From: Actinomycetes bacterium
Lineage (GTDB): Bacteria > Actinomycetota > Actinomycetes > Propionibacteriales > Propionibacteriaceae
Assembly (NCBI GenBank): GCA_023393755.1
Contig: JAEXCA010000187.1
Span: 1-21,105 of the forward strand
Direction of reading: 5' to 3'
Length of the DNA stretch: 21,105 bases
Part shown: positions 13,964-21,072 of the stretch, piece after piece
Position numbering within the stretch: position 1 is the first letter of the stretch
Layout of the letters: every line of letters begins with the position of its first letter
The notes under the pieces: generated by a model
Told to the model about the DNA's origin: nothing
What the model saw: the letters and a program-made list of their open reading frames with translations, nothing else
Databases searched by the model: none
Program-made: the position numbers and the translations under genes

Positions 13964-15225
13964 CTGACCTCGAGCTGGCTTCCCGGGCGTTCCTCGATCA
14001 GGCCGCCAGGGCCAAACGGGCCGCCCGCACCCTGGCCACCCTGAACCGCGCCGCCAAGGACGCGGCGCTGCACGCCATGGCCGACGCGCTGCTCGCCGCC
14101 ACCGACCAGGTGCTGGGCGCCAACGCGCTCGACGTGGCAGCCGCGCGCGGGGCCGGCACGTCCGAGGCGATGATCGACCGGCTCTCGCTCACCCCCGCCC
14201 GGGTCGAAGGCATGGCCGACGGGCTGCGGGCACTCGCCGCCCTGGCCGACCCGGTGGGCGACGTGGTGCGCGGCTGGACGAACCCCAACGGGGTGCGGGT
14301 CCGTCAGCTCCGGGTGCCGCTCGGCGTGGTCGGCATCATCTACGAGGCCCGGCCGAACGTCACTGCCGACGCCGCCGGCATCTGCCTGAAGTCGGGCAAT
14401 GCCGCGCTGCTGCGCGGTTCCTCCTCGACGCTGAACTCGAACCGGGCGGTGACCGCCGCGCTGCACGCCGGGCTGACCGCCGCGGGATTGCCGGCCGACG
14501 CCGTCCAGTTGGTGGAGGGCGGCCGGGAGATCACCGAGCAGATGATGGCCGCCCGCGGGTACCTGGACGTGCTGATCCCGCGCGGCGGTGCCGGGCTGAT
14601 CAACGCGGTGGTGAACGGCTCCAAGGTGCCGGTGATCGAGACCGGGACGGGGAACTGCCACATCTTCGTCGACGCCACCGGCGACGCCGAGATGGCGATC
14701 GACATCCTGCGCAACGCCAAGACCCAGCGGCCCAGCGTCTGCAATGCCGCCGAGACCCTGCTGGTGCACGCCGACATCGCCGACACCTTCCTGCCGAAGG
14801 CGCTGGCCGCGATGAAGGACGCCGGGGTGACCGTCCACGGCACCCCGGAGGTGGCCGGCTACGACCCCGACGTGGTGCCGGCCGGGCCGGAGGAGTTCGA
14901 CGGCGAGTACCTCTCGCTCGACCTGGCGGCCAAGGTGGTCGGCTCGCTGGACGAGGCGATCGACCACATCCGGCAGCACACCACCGGCCACTCCGAGACC
15001 ATCGTCACCGAGGACCGCCGGGCCGCCGAGCGGTTCACCGCCGAGGTGGACGCCGCCGCGGTGCTGGTGAACGCCTCCAGCCGGTTCGTGGACGGCGGCG
15101 AGTTCGGCTTCGGCGCCGAGATCGGGATCTCCACCCAGAAGCTGCACGCCCGCGGCCCGATGGGGCTGGCCGAGATGACCTCGACCAAGTACGTGGTGGA
15201 GGGCGACGGGCAGACCCGCGGCTGA
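13960..15225 (+). CDS. proA: Gamma-glutamyl phosphate reductase
   Basis: Second step of proline synthesis: NADPH-dependent reduction of gamma-glutamyl phosphate to glutamate semialdehyde; cytosolic, partner of ProB. It has 421 aa, the usual length. Aldehyde-dehydrogenase fold with the cofactor-binding region PLGVVGIIYEARPNVTADA, then KSGNAALLRGSS, the catalytic Cys261 in RPSVCNAAETLLVH, and the C-terminal GGEFGFGAEIGISTQKLHARGP. The start is GTG 13960, overlapping the PQ-loop gene stop by 4 nt; the frame is open far upstream, but longer starts would run through the preceding gene in another frame. No clear terminator was found after the stop. Confidence 0.97.
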   Translation: MTDLELASRAFLDQAARAKRAARTLATLNRAAKDAALHAMADALLAATDQVLGANALDVAAARGAGTSEAMIDRLSLTPARVEGMADGLRALAALADPVGDVVRGWTNPNGVRVRQLRVPLGVVGIIYEARPNVTADAAGICLKSGNAALLRGSSSTLNSNRAVTAALHAGLTAAGLPADAVQLVEGGREITEQMMAARGYLDVLIPRGGAGLINAVVNGSKVPVIETGTGNCHIFVDATGDAEMAIDILRNAKTQRPSVCNAAETLLVHADIADTFLPKALAAMKDAGVTVHGTPEVAGYDPDVVPAGPEEFDGEYLSLDLAAKVVGSLDEAIDHIRQHTTGHSETIVTEDRRAAERFTAEVDAAAVLVNASSRFVDGGEFGFGAEIGISTQKLHARGPMGLAEMTSTKYVVEGDGQTRG

Positions 15226-15268
15226 CCACGCCGTGGCGAGCCGGTCGCGGTGCGTCGCCGGCGTCCCG

Positions 15269-15274
15269 TATCAT
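15269..15274 (+). promoter_or_regulatory. Candidate -10 box for the micro-ORF/nadD operon
   Basis: TATCAT at 15269-15274 lies 7 nt before the ATG at 15282, so transcription would begin at or next to that codon and the mRNA would be leaderless. No good -35 hexamer is visible 17-18 bp upstream, so support is limited to the -10 match and its spacing. Confidence 0.4.
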
Positions 15275-15281
15275 CGCGCGC

Positions 15282-15404
15282 ATGCAGATCGACGTGACCA
15301 CCCCCGTGATCGTTGGGGTGATCTTCTTCCTGGCCCTGGCGGCCGGGCTCGGCTTCGTCCGTCAGGTGGGCCACTTCCGGCCGCACAGCAAGTCGGATGA
15401 GTGA
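15282..15404 (+). CDS. 40-aa single-span membrane micro-protein coupled to nadD
   Basis: Unrecognised small protein. ATG 15282 opens 40 codons ending at TGA 15402-15404. One hydrophobic helix runs from about residue 8 to 25 (PVIVGVIFFLALAAGLGFV), followed by a basic, His-rich tail (RQVGHFRPHSKSDE). The short polar N-terminus and positive C-terminus suggest N-out, C-in placement. Codon choice is GC-rich at third positions like its neighbours. The nadD ATG (15397) lies inside its last codons, an 8-nt overlap, so nadD translation probably depends on it. It has no Shine-Dalgarno sequence but a -10-like TATCAT 7 nt upstream. Possible roles: small membrane regulator or translation-coupling ORF; function unknown. 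Confidence 0.6.
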   Translation: MQIDVTTPVIVGVIFFLALAAGLGFVRQVGHFRPHSKSDE

Positions 15405-16044
15405 AACCCCGCTCGCGCTGCCGGAGCACGGCACCCGGCGGCTGCGACTGGGAGTGATGGGCGGCACCTTCGACCCGATCCACCACGGCCACCTGGTGGC
15501 CGCCAGCGAGGTGCAGGCCCGGTTCCACCTCGACGAGGTGGTGTTCGTCCCCACCGGCGAGCCCTGGCAGAAGGCCGGACGCAGGGTCTCCCAGCCGGAG
15601 GACCGCTACCTGATGACCACCATCGCGACCGCCTCGAACCCGCGGTTCTCGGTGAGCCGGGTGGACATCGCGAGGTCCGGCCCGACCTACACCGTCGACA
15701 CCCTGAGCGACATCCGCGAGCAGCGCGGTGACGACTGGGATCTGTACTTCATCACCGGGGCGGACGCGCTCAGCCAGATCCTCACCTGGCGTGGCGCCGA
15801 CCAGCTGTTCGACCTCGCGCACTTCGTCGGGGTCTCCCGGCCGGGGGTTCCGTTGGGGGAGAGCGACATCCGGCACCTGCCCAGCGACAAGGTGAGCCTG
15901 CTGGAGATCCCGGCGCTGGCGATCTCGTCCACCGCCTGCCGCGAACGGGTCGCCGCCGGGCTGCCGCTGTGGTACCTGGTGCCGGACGGTATCGTGCAGT
16001 ACATCGCCAAGCGCGGCCTCTACCTCGACCAAGGAGTTTCATGA
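15397..16044 (+). CDS. nadD: Nicotinate-nucleotide adenylyltransferase
   Basis: Adenylates nicotinate mononucleotide to deamido-NAD+, the substrate of the NadE encoded at 4910-6946; cytosolic, 215 aa. The nucleotidyltransferase motif GGTFDPIHHGH is at residues 22-32, and the second signature ISSTACRERV is near the C-terminus. Middle motifs FVPTGEPWQK and FITGADALSQI also match. The start ATG 15397 adds ~20 residues before the core and overlaps the 40-codon ORF; the next in-frame ATG (MGGTFDP) would remove part of strand 1, so the longer form is preferred. Its stop overlaps the rsfS start (ATGA, 16041-16044). Confidence 0.95.
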   Translation: MSETPLALPEHGTRRLRLGVMGGTFDPIHHGHLVAASEVQARFHLDEVVFVPTGEPWQKAGRRVSQPEDRYLMTTIATASNPRFSVSRVDIARSGPTYTVDTLSDIREQRGDDWDLYFITGADALSQILTWRGADQLFDLAHFVGVSRPGVPLGESDIRHLPSDKVSLLEIPALAISSTACRERVAAGLPLWYLVPDGIVQYIAKRGLYLDQGVS

Positions 16045-16412
16045 CGGCAACCGACCACGCCATCGAGATCGCCCGGCTGGCCGCGACGGCCGCGCTGGAC
16101 AAGCTGGCGAAGGACCCGGTCGCGTTCGACGTCTCCGAAAGGTTGGCGATCACCGACGTCTTCCTGATCGTCACCGCGTCCAATGAGCGCCAGGTCGGAG
16201 CCGTGGTCGACGGCATCGAGGAAGAACTGCTGAAGCACGACATCAGGACCGTCCGCCGCGAGGGCGACCGGGAGAACCGCTGGGTGCTGATGGACTACCT
16301 GGACACGGTCGTGCACGTCCAGCACGCCGAGGAGCGGGCGCTGTACGCGCTGGAACGGCTGTGGAAGGACTGCCCGGCGATCGACCTGGAACTGCCGGAC
16401 CCGCAGGCATGA
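16041..16412 (+). CDS. rsfS: Ribosome silencing factor
   Basis: Small protein that binds L14 on the 50S subunit and blocks 30S joining under nutrient stress, 123 aa. It is a DUF143/Iojap-type fold with ITDVFLIVTASNERQVGAVVDGIEE and the C-terminal WVLMDYLDTVVHVQHAEERALYALERLW pattern. ATG 16041 has AAGGAG 5 nt upstream and overlaps the nadD stop. The nadD-rsfS-phosphatase order is the same as in mycobacteria. Its stop overlaps the next start (ATGA, 16409-16412). Confidence 0.95.
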   Translation: MTATDHAIEIARLAATAALDKLAKDPVAFDVSERLAITDVFLIVTASNERQVGAVVDGIEEELLKHDIRTVRREGDRENRWVLMDYLDTVVHVQHAEERALYALERLWKDCPAIDLELPDPQA

Positions 16413-17023
16413 CGGCCGGCCGCGTCCTGCTGCTGCGGCACGGCACCACCGACTGGAACAACGACGGGCGGTTCCAGGGACACGCCGATGTCCCGCTGAA
16501 CGCCGAGGGCCTGGCGCTGGCCGAGCGGACGGCGCTGGTGCTGGCGGACCAGCGTCCCGGCCGGGTGATCAGCTCGGACCTCGCCCGGGCCCGGCAGACC
16601 GCCGCGCCGGTGGCCGCTGCGCTGGGACTGGCCGTGGAGATCGACCCCCGGCTGCGGGAGGTGGACGTCGGCTCCTGGGCCGGCCTGGACATGGCCACCG
16701 TCGGCGACCTGGTTCCCGACTTCTGGTCGGCGCTGCGCGAGGGACGCGACTTCCGCCGGTCACCGGAGGGCGAGACCGCCACCGAATCGGGGGAGCGGGC
16801 CGCCGCCGCGCTGCTGGAGCACGCAGCTCAGGCGTCGCCCGAGGAGGTCCTGCTCGCGGTCGGCCACGGACTCTCGTTGCGGATCGCCGCCCTGCTGCTG
16901 ATGGGCCTGGACTACTCCCACGCCCGGCTGTTCGGCGGGCTCGCCAACTGCGGTTGGATCGACCTGGAGCCCGGGGAGGACTTCTGGCGGCTGCGCGGCT
17001 ACAACCGGCTGGCGGTCAGTTGA
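16409..17023 (+). CDS. gpgP: Histidine phosphatase, GpgP-like
   Basis: Phosphoglycerate-mutase-superfamily phosphatase, 204 aa, cytosolic. The catalytic motif LLRHGTTDWN gives nucleophile H11; E84 (LREVDVGSW) is the likely acid, and H153 (VGHGLS) the second histidine. The M. tuberculosis gene in the same place after rsfS encodes glucosyl-3-phosphoglycerate phosphatase, used in methylglucose lipopolysaccharide synthesis; the substrate here is inferred from that synteny and could be another phosphate ester. The start ATG 16409 overlaps the rsfS stop. The last 8 nt overlap the end of the convergent phosphodiesterase gene. Confidence 0.8.
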   Translation: MTAGRVLLLRHGTTDWNNDGRFQGHADVPLNAEGLALAERTALVLADQRPGRVISSDLARARQTAAPVAAALGLAVEIDPRLREVDVGSWAGLDMATVGDLVPDFWSALREGRDFRRSPEGETATESGERAAAALLEHAAQASPEEVLLAVGHGLSLRIAALLLMGLDYSHARLFGGLANCGWIDLEPGEDFWRLRGYNRLAVS

Positions 17024-18290
17024 ACCGCAGGTGGGTGTACTCCACCGCCTTGACCGTCAGCTTCGCCTTGCGCGACGTGTAGAGCCGGATCTGGCCGTCG
17101 TCGCCGACCGGCACCTTCAGCTTGATCGTCTTGGTTCCCCTGGGCAGCTTCACCTTGACGCTTGACTTCAGCGTCGAGCCCTTCGCCCCGGCGTACAGGT
17201 AGCCCTTGCCGGGGCCCTTGGTGACCTTCACCGACAGCGTGACGGTCTGCAGCATGGAGAGCTGGTCGGCCGGCACCGCGACGCCCATCACCTGGGGGTA
17301 GGTGCGCTTCTTGGCCTTGTAGGTGGCCTTCTTGGCGATCGTCACCGCCTTGGGCAGTGCCGTCCGCACCGTCCTGGGCTTCGGGTTGATGTCGATCTGG
17401 CCGGCCAGCAGGGCGGTCCGGGTGGCGTCCGGGGTGTCGGTGCTGAGATGCCGGATGGCGGAGCCGAAGTGGATCGAGTAGGCGAGCATCTCGTCGCCCC
17501 GGATGTCCCAGGCGACCGGAACCATGCCCTTGGCGCGGATCGTCTCCATCAGGTTCACCGGCGTGTTGACGATCTTGACGCCGTAGCCGGTGGCGCCGAG
17601 CTTGGCGGCCAGCGTGACCCGGCTGAACCTCATCGGCTTGTTGTCCAGCGCGATCACCCGCAGGTTCGGGGCCAGCGCACGGATCACCGGCAGCGCGCTC
17701 ACCCAGCGGAAGCTGATGATCCCGGTCCGGTCGACCAGGCCGTACTGGGTCAGCAGTTCCACCGCCCGCTGGGCGTACAGGCGCTCACCGGAGGCCGGCT
17801 GGCCGGGGTAGGTCTTCACGTCCAGCTGGATCGAGATCGGCGAGGACGCGACGATCGCGGCGAACTCGTCGAAGGTCGGGATCGGCACCGTGTAGCCCCC
17901 GCTGAGATCCAGGCACCGGACCTCGCGGACCTGCTCCAGGGTCATCAGGTGGATCTGCTGCCCGGCATGGGCGCCGCAGCGGGCGGGAAGCGTGTCGTAG
18001 TGCGTCAGCACGCCGTAGCCGTCCAGGGTGAACAGCAGGTCGGTCTCGATCGCGTCGAAGCCCTGGTCCACGCTGTACTGGAACGCCTCCAGCGAGTTCT
18101 CCGGCCGCTCCAGCGCGCCGCCGCGGTGCGCGGTGACCCCGAAGATCACCCCGTCGGCGTTGCGGATCGGCAGACCGTCCGAGCCGAGTGTCTCCGCGGA
18201 CGCCGGCGCGGCGCCCGCCCCCGCCAGCAGCGAGAGAGCGAGGACGGTCGCGGCTCCGATCACACGGAACCTGGCGGTCAGGGGTGGCAT
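17016..18290 (-). CDS. Secreted glycerophosphodiester phosphodiesterase
   Basis: Extracellular enzyme that probably hydrolyses glycerophosphodiesters to glycerol 3-phosphate and an alcohol, 424 aa. The signal peptide spans residues 1-32 (basic TARFR, hydrophobic core, ASA before cleavage); there is no lipobox. The GDPD TIM barrel begins near residue 50 with TAHRGGALERPENSLEAF (H55, R56) and continues with AIETDLLFTLDG (E82, D84) and LTHYDTL (H97); an extra Tyr interrupts the usual HD pair. After ~residue 305 comes a Lys-rich, beta-type extension of ~115 residues, perhaps for wall or membrane binding. The start is ATG 18290 with GAGGAA upstream; longer starts give Arg/Pro-rich sequence before the signal peptide and are rejected. 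Monocistronic, tail to tail with the phosphatase. Confidence 0.88.
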   Translation of the reverse strand: MPPLTARFRVIGAATVLALSLLAGAGAAPASAETLGSDGLPIRNADGVIFGVTAHRGGALERPENSLEAFQYSVDQGFDAIETDLLFTLDGYGVLTHYDTLPARCGAHAGQQIHLMTLEQVREVRCLDLSGGYTVPIPTFDEFAAIVASSPISIQLDVKTYPGQPASGERLYAQRAVELLTQYGLVDRTGIISFRWVSALPVIRALAPNLRVIALDNKPMRFSRVTLAAKLGATGYGVKIVNTPVNLMETIRAKGMVPVAWDIRGDEMLAYSIHFGSAIRHLSTDTPDATRTALLAGQIDINPKPRTVRTALPKAVTIAKKATYKAKKRTYPQVMGVAVPADQLSMLQTVTLSVKVTKGPGKGYLYAGAKGSTLKSSVKVKLPRGTKTIKLKVPVGDDGQIRLYTSRKAKLTVKAVEYTHLRFN

Positions 18291-18445
18291 GGGATTCCTC
18301 CTGCGGCACTCAACACGGACTCCCAGTGAACCACGCCCGGCCGTCGAACGGGCCATTCCCGGCCCGGACGGGCGGGTCAGACCACGGCTCGCAGGCGGGC
18401 CGGACCGCGACCCCGGCCGGATTTCCCTCCCGGGCACAGGATGAC

Positions 18446-18451
18446 TACAAT
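18446..18451 (+). promoter_or_regulatory. -10 box of the tRNA-Ala gene
   Basis: TACAAT at 18446-18451 is a near-consensus -10 element 21 bp before the mature tRNA 5' end, giving a short 5' leader. The -35 region (TTTCCC at 18422-18427, 18-bp spacer) is poor. Confidence 0.5.
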
Positions 18452-18472
18452 CAGAACCCGTCGCTAAGACGC

Positions 18473-18545
18473 GGGGCTATGGCGCAGTTGGTAGCGCGCT
18501 TCCATGGCATGGAAGAGGCCACGGGTTCGAATCCCGTTAGCTCCA
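18473..18545 (+). tRNA. tRNA-Ala (anticodon GGC)
   Basis: Complete cloverleaf of 73 nt. The acceptor GGGGCTA (18473-18479) pairs with TAGCTCC (18538-18544), including the G3-U70 wobble that identifies alanine tRNAs (18475/18542). The anticodon stem CTTCC/GGAAG encloses ATGGCAT with anticodon GGC at 18506-18508, reading GCC/GCU. The T-arm is ACGGG-TTCGAAT-CCCGT and the discriminator is A18545. Only CC follows, so CCA is completed after transcription. No second copy of the 3' end was seen in the window, so there is no sign of an integrated element. Confidence 0.97.
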
Positions 18546-18564
18546 CCGAACTCTCCGGAACTGT

Positions 18565-18593
18565 GCCCGCCATTCGGCGGGCCTTTTCGTTCT
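18565..18593 (+). terminator. Intrinsic terminator of the tRNA gene
   Basis: GCCCGCC (18565-18571), loop ATTC, GGCGGGC (18576-18582), then CTTTTCGTTCT: a 7-bp GC stem followed by a T-rich tract, 20 nt after the tRNA. It is the best-formed intrinsic terminator in the window. Confidence 0.85.
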
Positions 18594-18603
18594 GAAGTGT
18601 CTT

Positions 18604-18648
18604 GTGGGGGTCGAACCCCCACACCCCCAGCCGGGGGACAACCCCCGG
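18604..18648. repeat. Two consecutive GC-run hairpins
   Basis: GTGGGGGT-CGA-ACCCCCAC (18604-18622, 8-bp perfect stem) and CCGGGGG-ACAA-CCCCCGG (18631-18648, 7-bp perfect stem) lie in tandem, and the spacer CCCCCAG can also pair with the second G-run. They sit between the tRNA terminator and the end of the convergent gntR gene, so they may terminate transcription from the minus strand. The remaining bases to 18727 show nothing else. Confidence 0.55.
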
Positions 18649-18727
18649 ACCCCCGGTGTGGTCGGGCTGCAGGGGTCGATCAGCCTCCATCAGGGTCCAC
18701 CACGTGTCCTACGGGAACATGCTCGGC

Positions 18728-19435
18728 TCAGCGATAGAGGTCGGCGCGGAAACGGTAGGCGTCGCCGCGGTAGTGGTTCACCCCGGCGAGAACGGGGCGG
18801 CCGTCGGCGGTGTAGGCGATCTCGCTGCCGACCAGCACCGGGTAGCCGGTCGGCACCCGCAGCAACGTGGCGAGCTCACCGCCGGCGGTCTCGGCATGCA
18901 CGGTGTAGGCGGAACGGTGGACCCGGATGTCGCACAGGGTTTCGAGGCGCTCGTAGAGCGACTGGTCGGCCAGGTCGACGGCCGCCAGCGGCGCGGCCTT
19001 CTCCAGGGGCAGCACGGTGTGGTCGACGCAGATCACCTGGCCGTCCATCGCCCTCAGCCGCCGGAGGTCGAGCACTTCGGCCCCCGGCGGCATCCGGAGC
19101 TGGTCCGCCTCGTCGAAGGTGGCCGGGCGGACCACCTGGTCGAGGATCTGGGCGGTCGGCCTGAGCCCGCGACCGCGGGCCATCTCGGTGAACGAGACGA
19201 GGACCGACGGCGGTTCGCTGACGACCTGCCCGGTGACGAACCAGCCCCGTTGGGCGGAACGCTCGACCTTTCCCTCGGCCTCGAGACGGGCGAGCGCGTG
19301 GCGAAGGGTGACCCGGCTGATCCCGAGCCTCGTCGCCAGGTCCCGCTCGCCCGGCAGGCGTGAGGCAGGCGGATACTCGCCCCGGCTGATGGACTGCAGC
19401 AGCCTGTTGTAGGAGTCCTCCACGACCTGTGCCAT
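18728..19435 (-). CDS. GntR-family regulator, HutC subfamily (UTRA domain)
   Basis: Ligand-responsive transcriptional repressor, 235 aa. The winged helix at residues ~1-70 has YPPASRLPGERDLATRLGIS followed by RVTLRHALARLEAEG and the wing RGWFVTG. The C-terminal UTRA ligand domain runs from ~85 to 230, with the typical ends LDLRRLRAMDGQVICVDHTVLP and RPVLAGVNHYRGDAYRF; such domains bind phosphosugars or similar metabolites. The start is ATG 19435, with only a weak ribosome-binding site. It is divergent from a sugar-type solute-binding protein gene, and TGGTATA-type repeats occur near both promoters, so it most likely controls that transport locus and itself. Amino-sugar or disaccharide control is possible by analogy with DasR but not shown. 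Confidence 0.9.
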   Translation of the reverse strand: MAQVVEDSYNRLLQSISRGEYPPASRLPGERDLATRLGISRVTLRHALARLEAEGKVERSAQRGWFVTGQVVSEPPSVLVSFTEMARGRGLRPTAQILDQVVRPATFDEADQLRMPPGAEVLDLRRLRAMDGQVICVDHTVLPLEKAAPLAAVDLADQSLYERLETLCDIRVHRSAYTVHAETAGGELATLLRVPTGYPVLVGSEIAYTADGRPVLAGVNHYRGDAYRFRADLYR

Positions 19436-19444
19436 GACGCAACC

Positions 19445-19469
19445 ATACCGCAGAACTGGTATAGCTGGT
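19445..19469. promoter_or_regulatory. Candidate HutC-type operator upstream of the regulator
   Basis: Ten bases before the gntR ATG, ATACC (19445-19449) and GGTAT (19458-19462) form an inverted repeat with an 8-nt spacer, and TGGTATAGCTGGT (19457-19469) recurs with a one-base insertion near the divergent gene. GTxTA half-sites are typical of HutC-family operators. TATGGT on the minus strand (19444-19449) could be the -10 box. Confidence 0.45.
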
Positions 19470-19631
19470 TCAAGGACGGTGGGCGTGTCAGCGTGGCAGT
19501 TTCTCTACCATGGTGGGCGGTTCCGTTCGGCGTGAGGCAGTGTGACGCGGCGAGCTTGGAGGACGCAGGGGAGGGCGCTGGGGTTCCTGCTTCCAGATCG
19601 CGCCAGACCACTAGAACCAAACTGGTCCGAG

Positions 19632-19645
19632 TGGTATATGCTGGT
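19632..19645. promoter_or_regulatory. Candidate operator/-10 region of the solute-binding protein gene
   Basis: TGGTATATGCTGGT (19632-19645) matches the motif at 19457-19469 apart from one inserted base, and ACTGGT precedes it at 19621-19626. TATATG (19635-19640) could be the -10 box, with a poor -35 (TAGAAC, 19612-19617, 17-bp spacer), giving a ~55-nt leader. The stretch 19470-19610 shows no feature. Confidence 0.45.
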
Positions 19646-19701
19646 GACCGTAGCGCATCGAATCCGGCGCACAGGATCGCCAAGCACGAAGGAGTCACGG
19701 C

Positions 19702-21072
19702 GTGAACCGCTCTATCTGGAGGGCCCTCGCCCTCACTTCTGCCGCAGCCCTCACTGCGAGTCTCGCGGCATGTACTCCGGGGGGCAACCAGCCCGCGACC
19801 ACGGCGCCCCCGGCCTCCCCGGGGACCTCCTCGGCGCCCGCTGAGGATTTCGACCCCGCCACCGCCGGCGAGGTCACGCTGAAGCTGTGGGACTGGTGGG
19901 GCATGACCGAGGGCGAATGGATCGACTCGATGGTCCAGCAGTTCCAGGACAAGTACCCCAACGTCACCATCGAACGGACCCAGGTCGACTGGGGACAGCT
20001 GACCTCGACGCTGAACCTGAAGATCACCGAACCCGACGGGCCTGACATCGCCACCGCGAACAACGGTTGGCAGTCGCTGGGAACGCTGGCCAAGGCGGGG
20101 TCGATCGTGAACCTCGATCAGTACGCCTCCCGCTACGGCTGGGACACGCTGATCCCCTCCACGATCGCGCAGCAGAACCAGTTCACCACCGACGGCAAGA
20201 CGATCGGCTCGGGCTCGCTGTTCGGCACCCCGGTGGCGCGCGTCCAGCCGATCGGCATCTACTACAACGTCGAGAAGCTGAACGCCCTCGGCATCACCCC
20301 GCCGACCACCCTGGACGAGTTCAACGCCGCCCTCCAGAAGGCGAAGGACGCCGGCGAGATCCCGCTGGCCTACAACTCGCTGGACGGGGCGACCGCCCCC
20401 CTGCTGGGCCTCCAGGCGGTCTTCGGCAGCGCGGCCGCGATCAACTCCTACGTGTGGGACGATCCGAACGTGAAGGCCGCCGACACCGGGATGACGCAGG
20501 CCGCCCAGATGGTCAAGGAGTGGCACGACAAGGGGTACTTCACCCCCAGTCACGAAGGTATCGACTACCAGACCGCGGTGGCGAACTTCACCGCCGGCAA
20601 GGGTGTCTTCCGGGTCGAGTACCAGGGCTCGCTGGGGCTGGGGCCGCAGGATCAGGCGAAGTACGGCTACATCCAGCTGTCCAATGTGAACGGCGGGACG
20701 GTGGGCGTCGGTTCGTCGCCGGCCTCGGTGGTGATCTCGTCCAACTGCGAGCACCCGGACGTGGCGGCCGCCTTCCTCGACTTCCTGATGAGCAGGGAAG
20801 CCGCCCAGGCGTCGGTCGACAAGGGCTTCGTGCCGCTGCTGCACGAGGACGTGACCATCCCGGAGGACAAGCCGCTGTTCAAGATGGAGGTCACCGAGAT
20901 CGCCAAGATCGGCGCCGACGACGGCTACGTGCCGTACTTCGACTGGTCGTCGCCGACCATGCTGGACACCGTGAGCCAGCAGCTGCAGATGCTGTACGCC
21001 GGCAAGGCGACCCCGGATGACCTGGTGGCGGCGATCGACGCCGACCGGGACGCCTTCCTCGCCCAGCAGTGA
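19702..21072 (+). CDS. ABC transporter solute-binding lipoprotein, sugar type (family 1)
   Basis: Extracellular lipoprotein that captures a substrate, probably a carbohydrate, and delivers it to an ABC importer; 456 aa. The lipoprotein signal peptide ends at the lipobox LAAC with Cys24, followed by a Thr/Pro/Ser/Ala-rich linker to ~residue 50. The mature domain has the family-1 pattern: VTLKLWDWWG, FQDKYPNVTIERTQ, YYNVEKLNALGITPPTTLDE and the late FTAGKGVF element. The start is GTG 19702 with GAAGGAG 7 nt upstream. The stop is only 33 nt from the window edge, so the expected permease genes are not visible. Divergence from a HutC regulator and shared repeats suggest substrate-induced expression. 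Confidence 0.9.
   Translation: MNRSIWRALALTSAAALTASLAACTPGGNQPATTAPPASPGTSSAPAEDFDPATAGEVTLKLWDWWGMTEGEWIDSMVQQFQDKYPNVTIERTQVDWGQLTSTLNLKITEPDGPDIATANNGWQSLGTLAKAGSIVNLDQYASRYGWDTLIPSTIAQQNQFTTDGKTIGSGSLFGTPVARVQPIGIYYNVEKLNALGITPPTTLDEFNAALQKAKDAGEIPLAYNSLDGATAPLLGLQAVFGSAAAINSYVWDDPNVKAADTGMTQAAQMVKEWHDKGYFTPSHEGIDYQTAVANFTAGKGVFRVEYQGSLGLGPQDQAKYGYIQLSNVNGGTVGVGSSPASVVISSNCEHPDVAAAFLDFLMSREAAQASVDKGFVPLLHEDVTIPEDKPLFKMEVTEIAKIGADDGYVPYFDWSSPTMLDTVSQQLQMLYAGKATPDDLVAAIDADRDAFLAQQ

Noticed and set aside
13285..15147. 620-codon minus-strand open frame opposite proA and the PQ-loop gene
   Set aside because: Gly/His/Val/Arg-rich low-complexity translation, the usual shadow of a GC-rich gene; proA on + has full family motifs.
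15226..15262. Terminator after proA (CCACG-C-CGTGG and GCCGG/CCGGC)
   Set aside because: The first has a 1-nt loop and the second only a 5-bp stem with no T-tract; neither is convincing.
18604..18622. tRNA T-arm remnant (GGTTCGA on the minus strand)
   Set aside because: Loop and stem lengths do not fit a T-arm and no acceptor or anticodon arm is nearby; the match follows from the hairpin loop CGA.
19493..19705. 70-codon plus-strand ORF upstream of the solute-binding protein
   Set aside because: No ribosome-binding site, mixed codon use, and it crosses the candidate operator and the SBP start.
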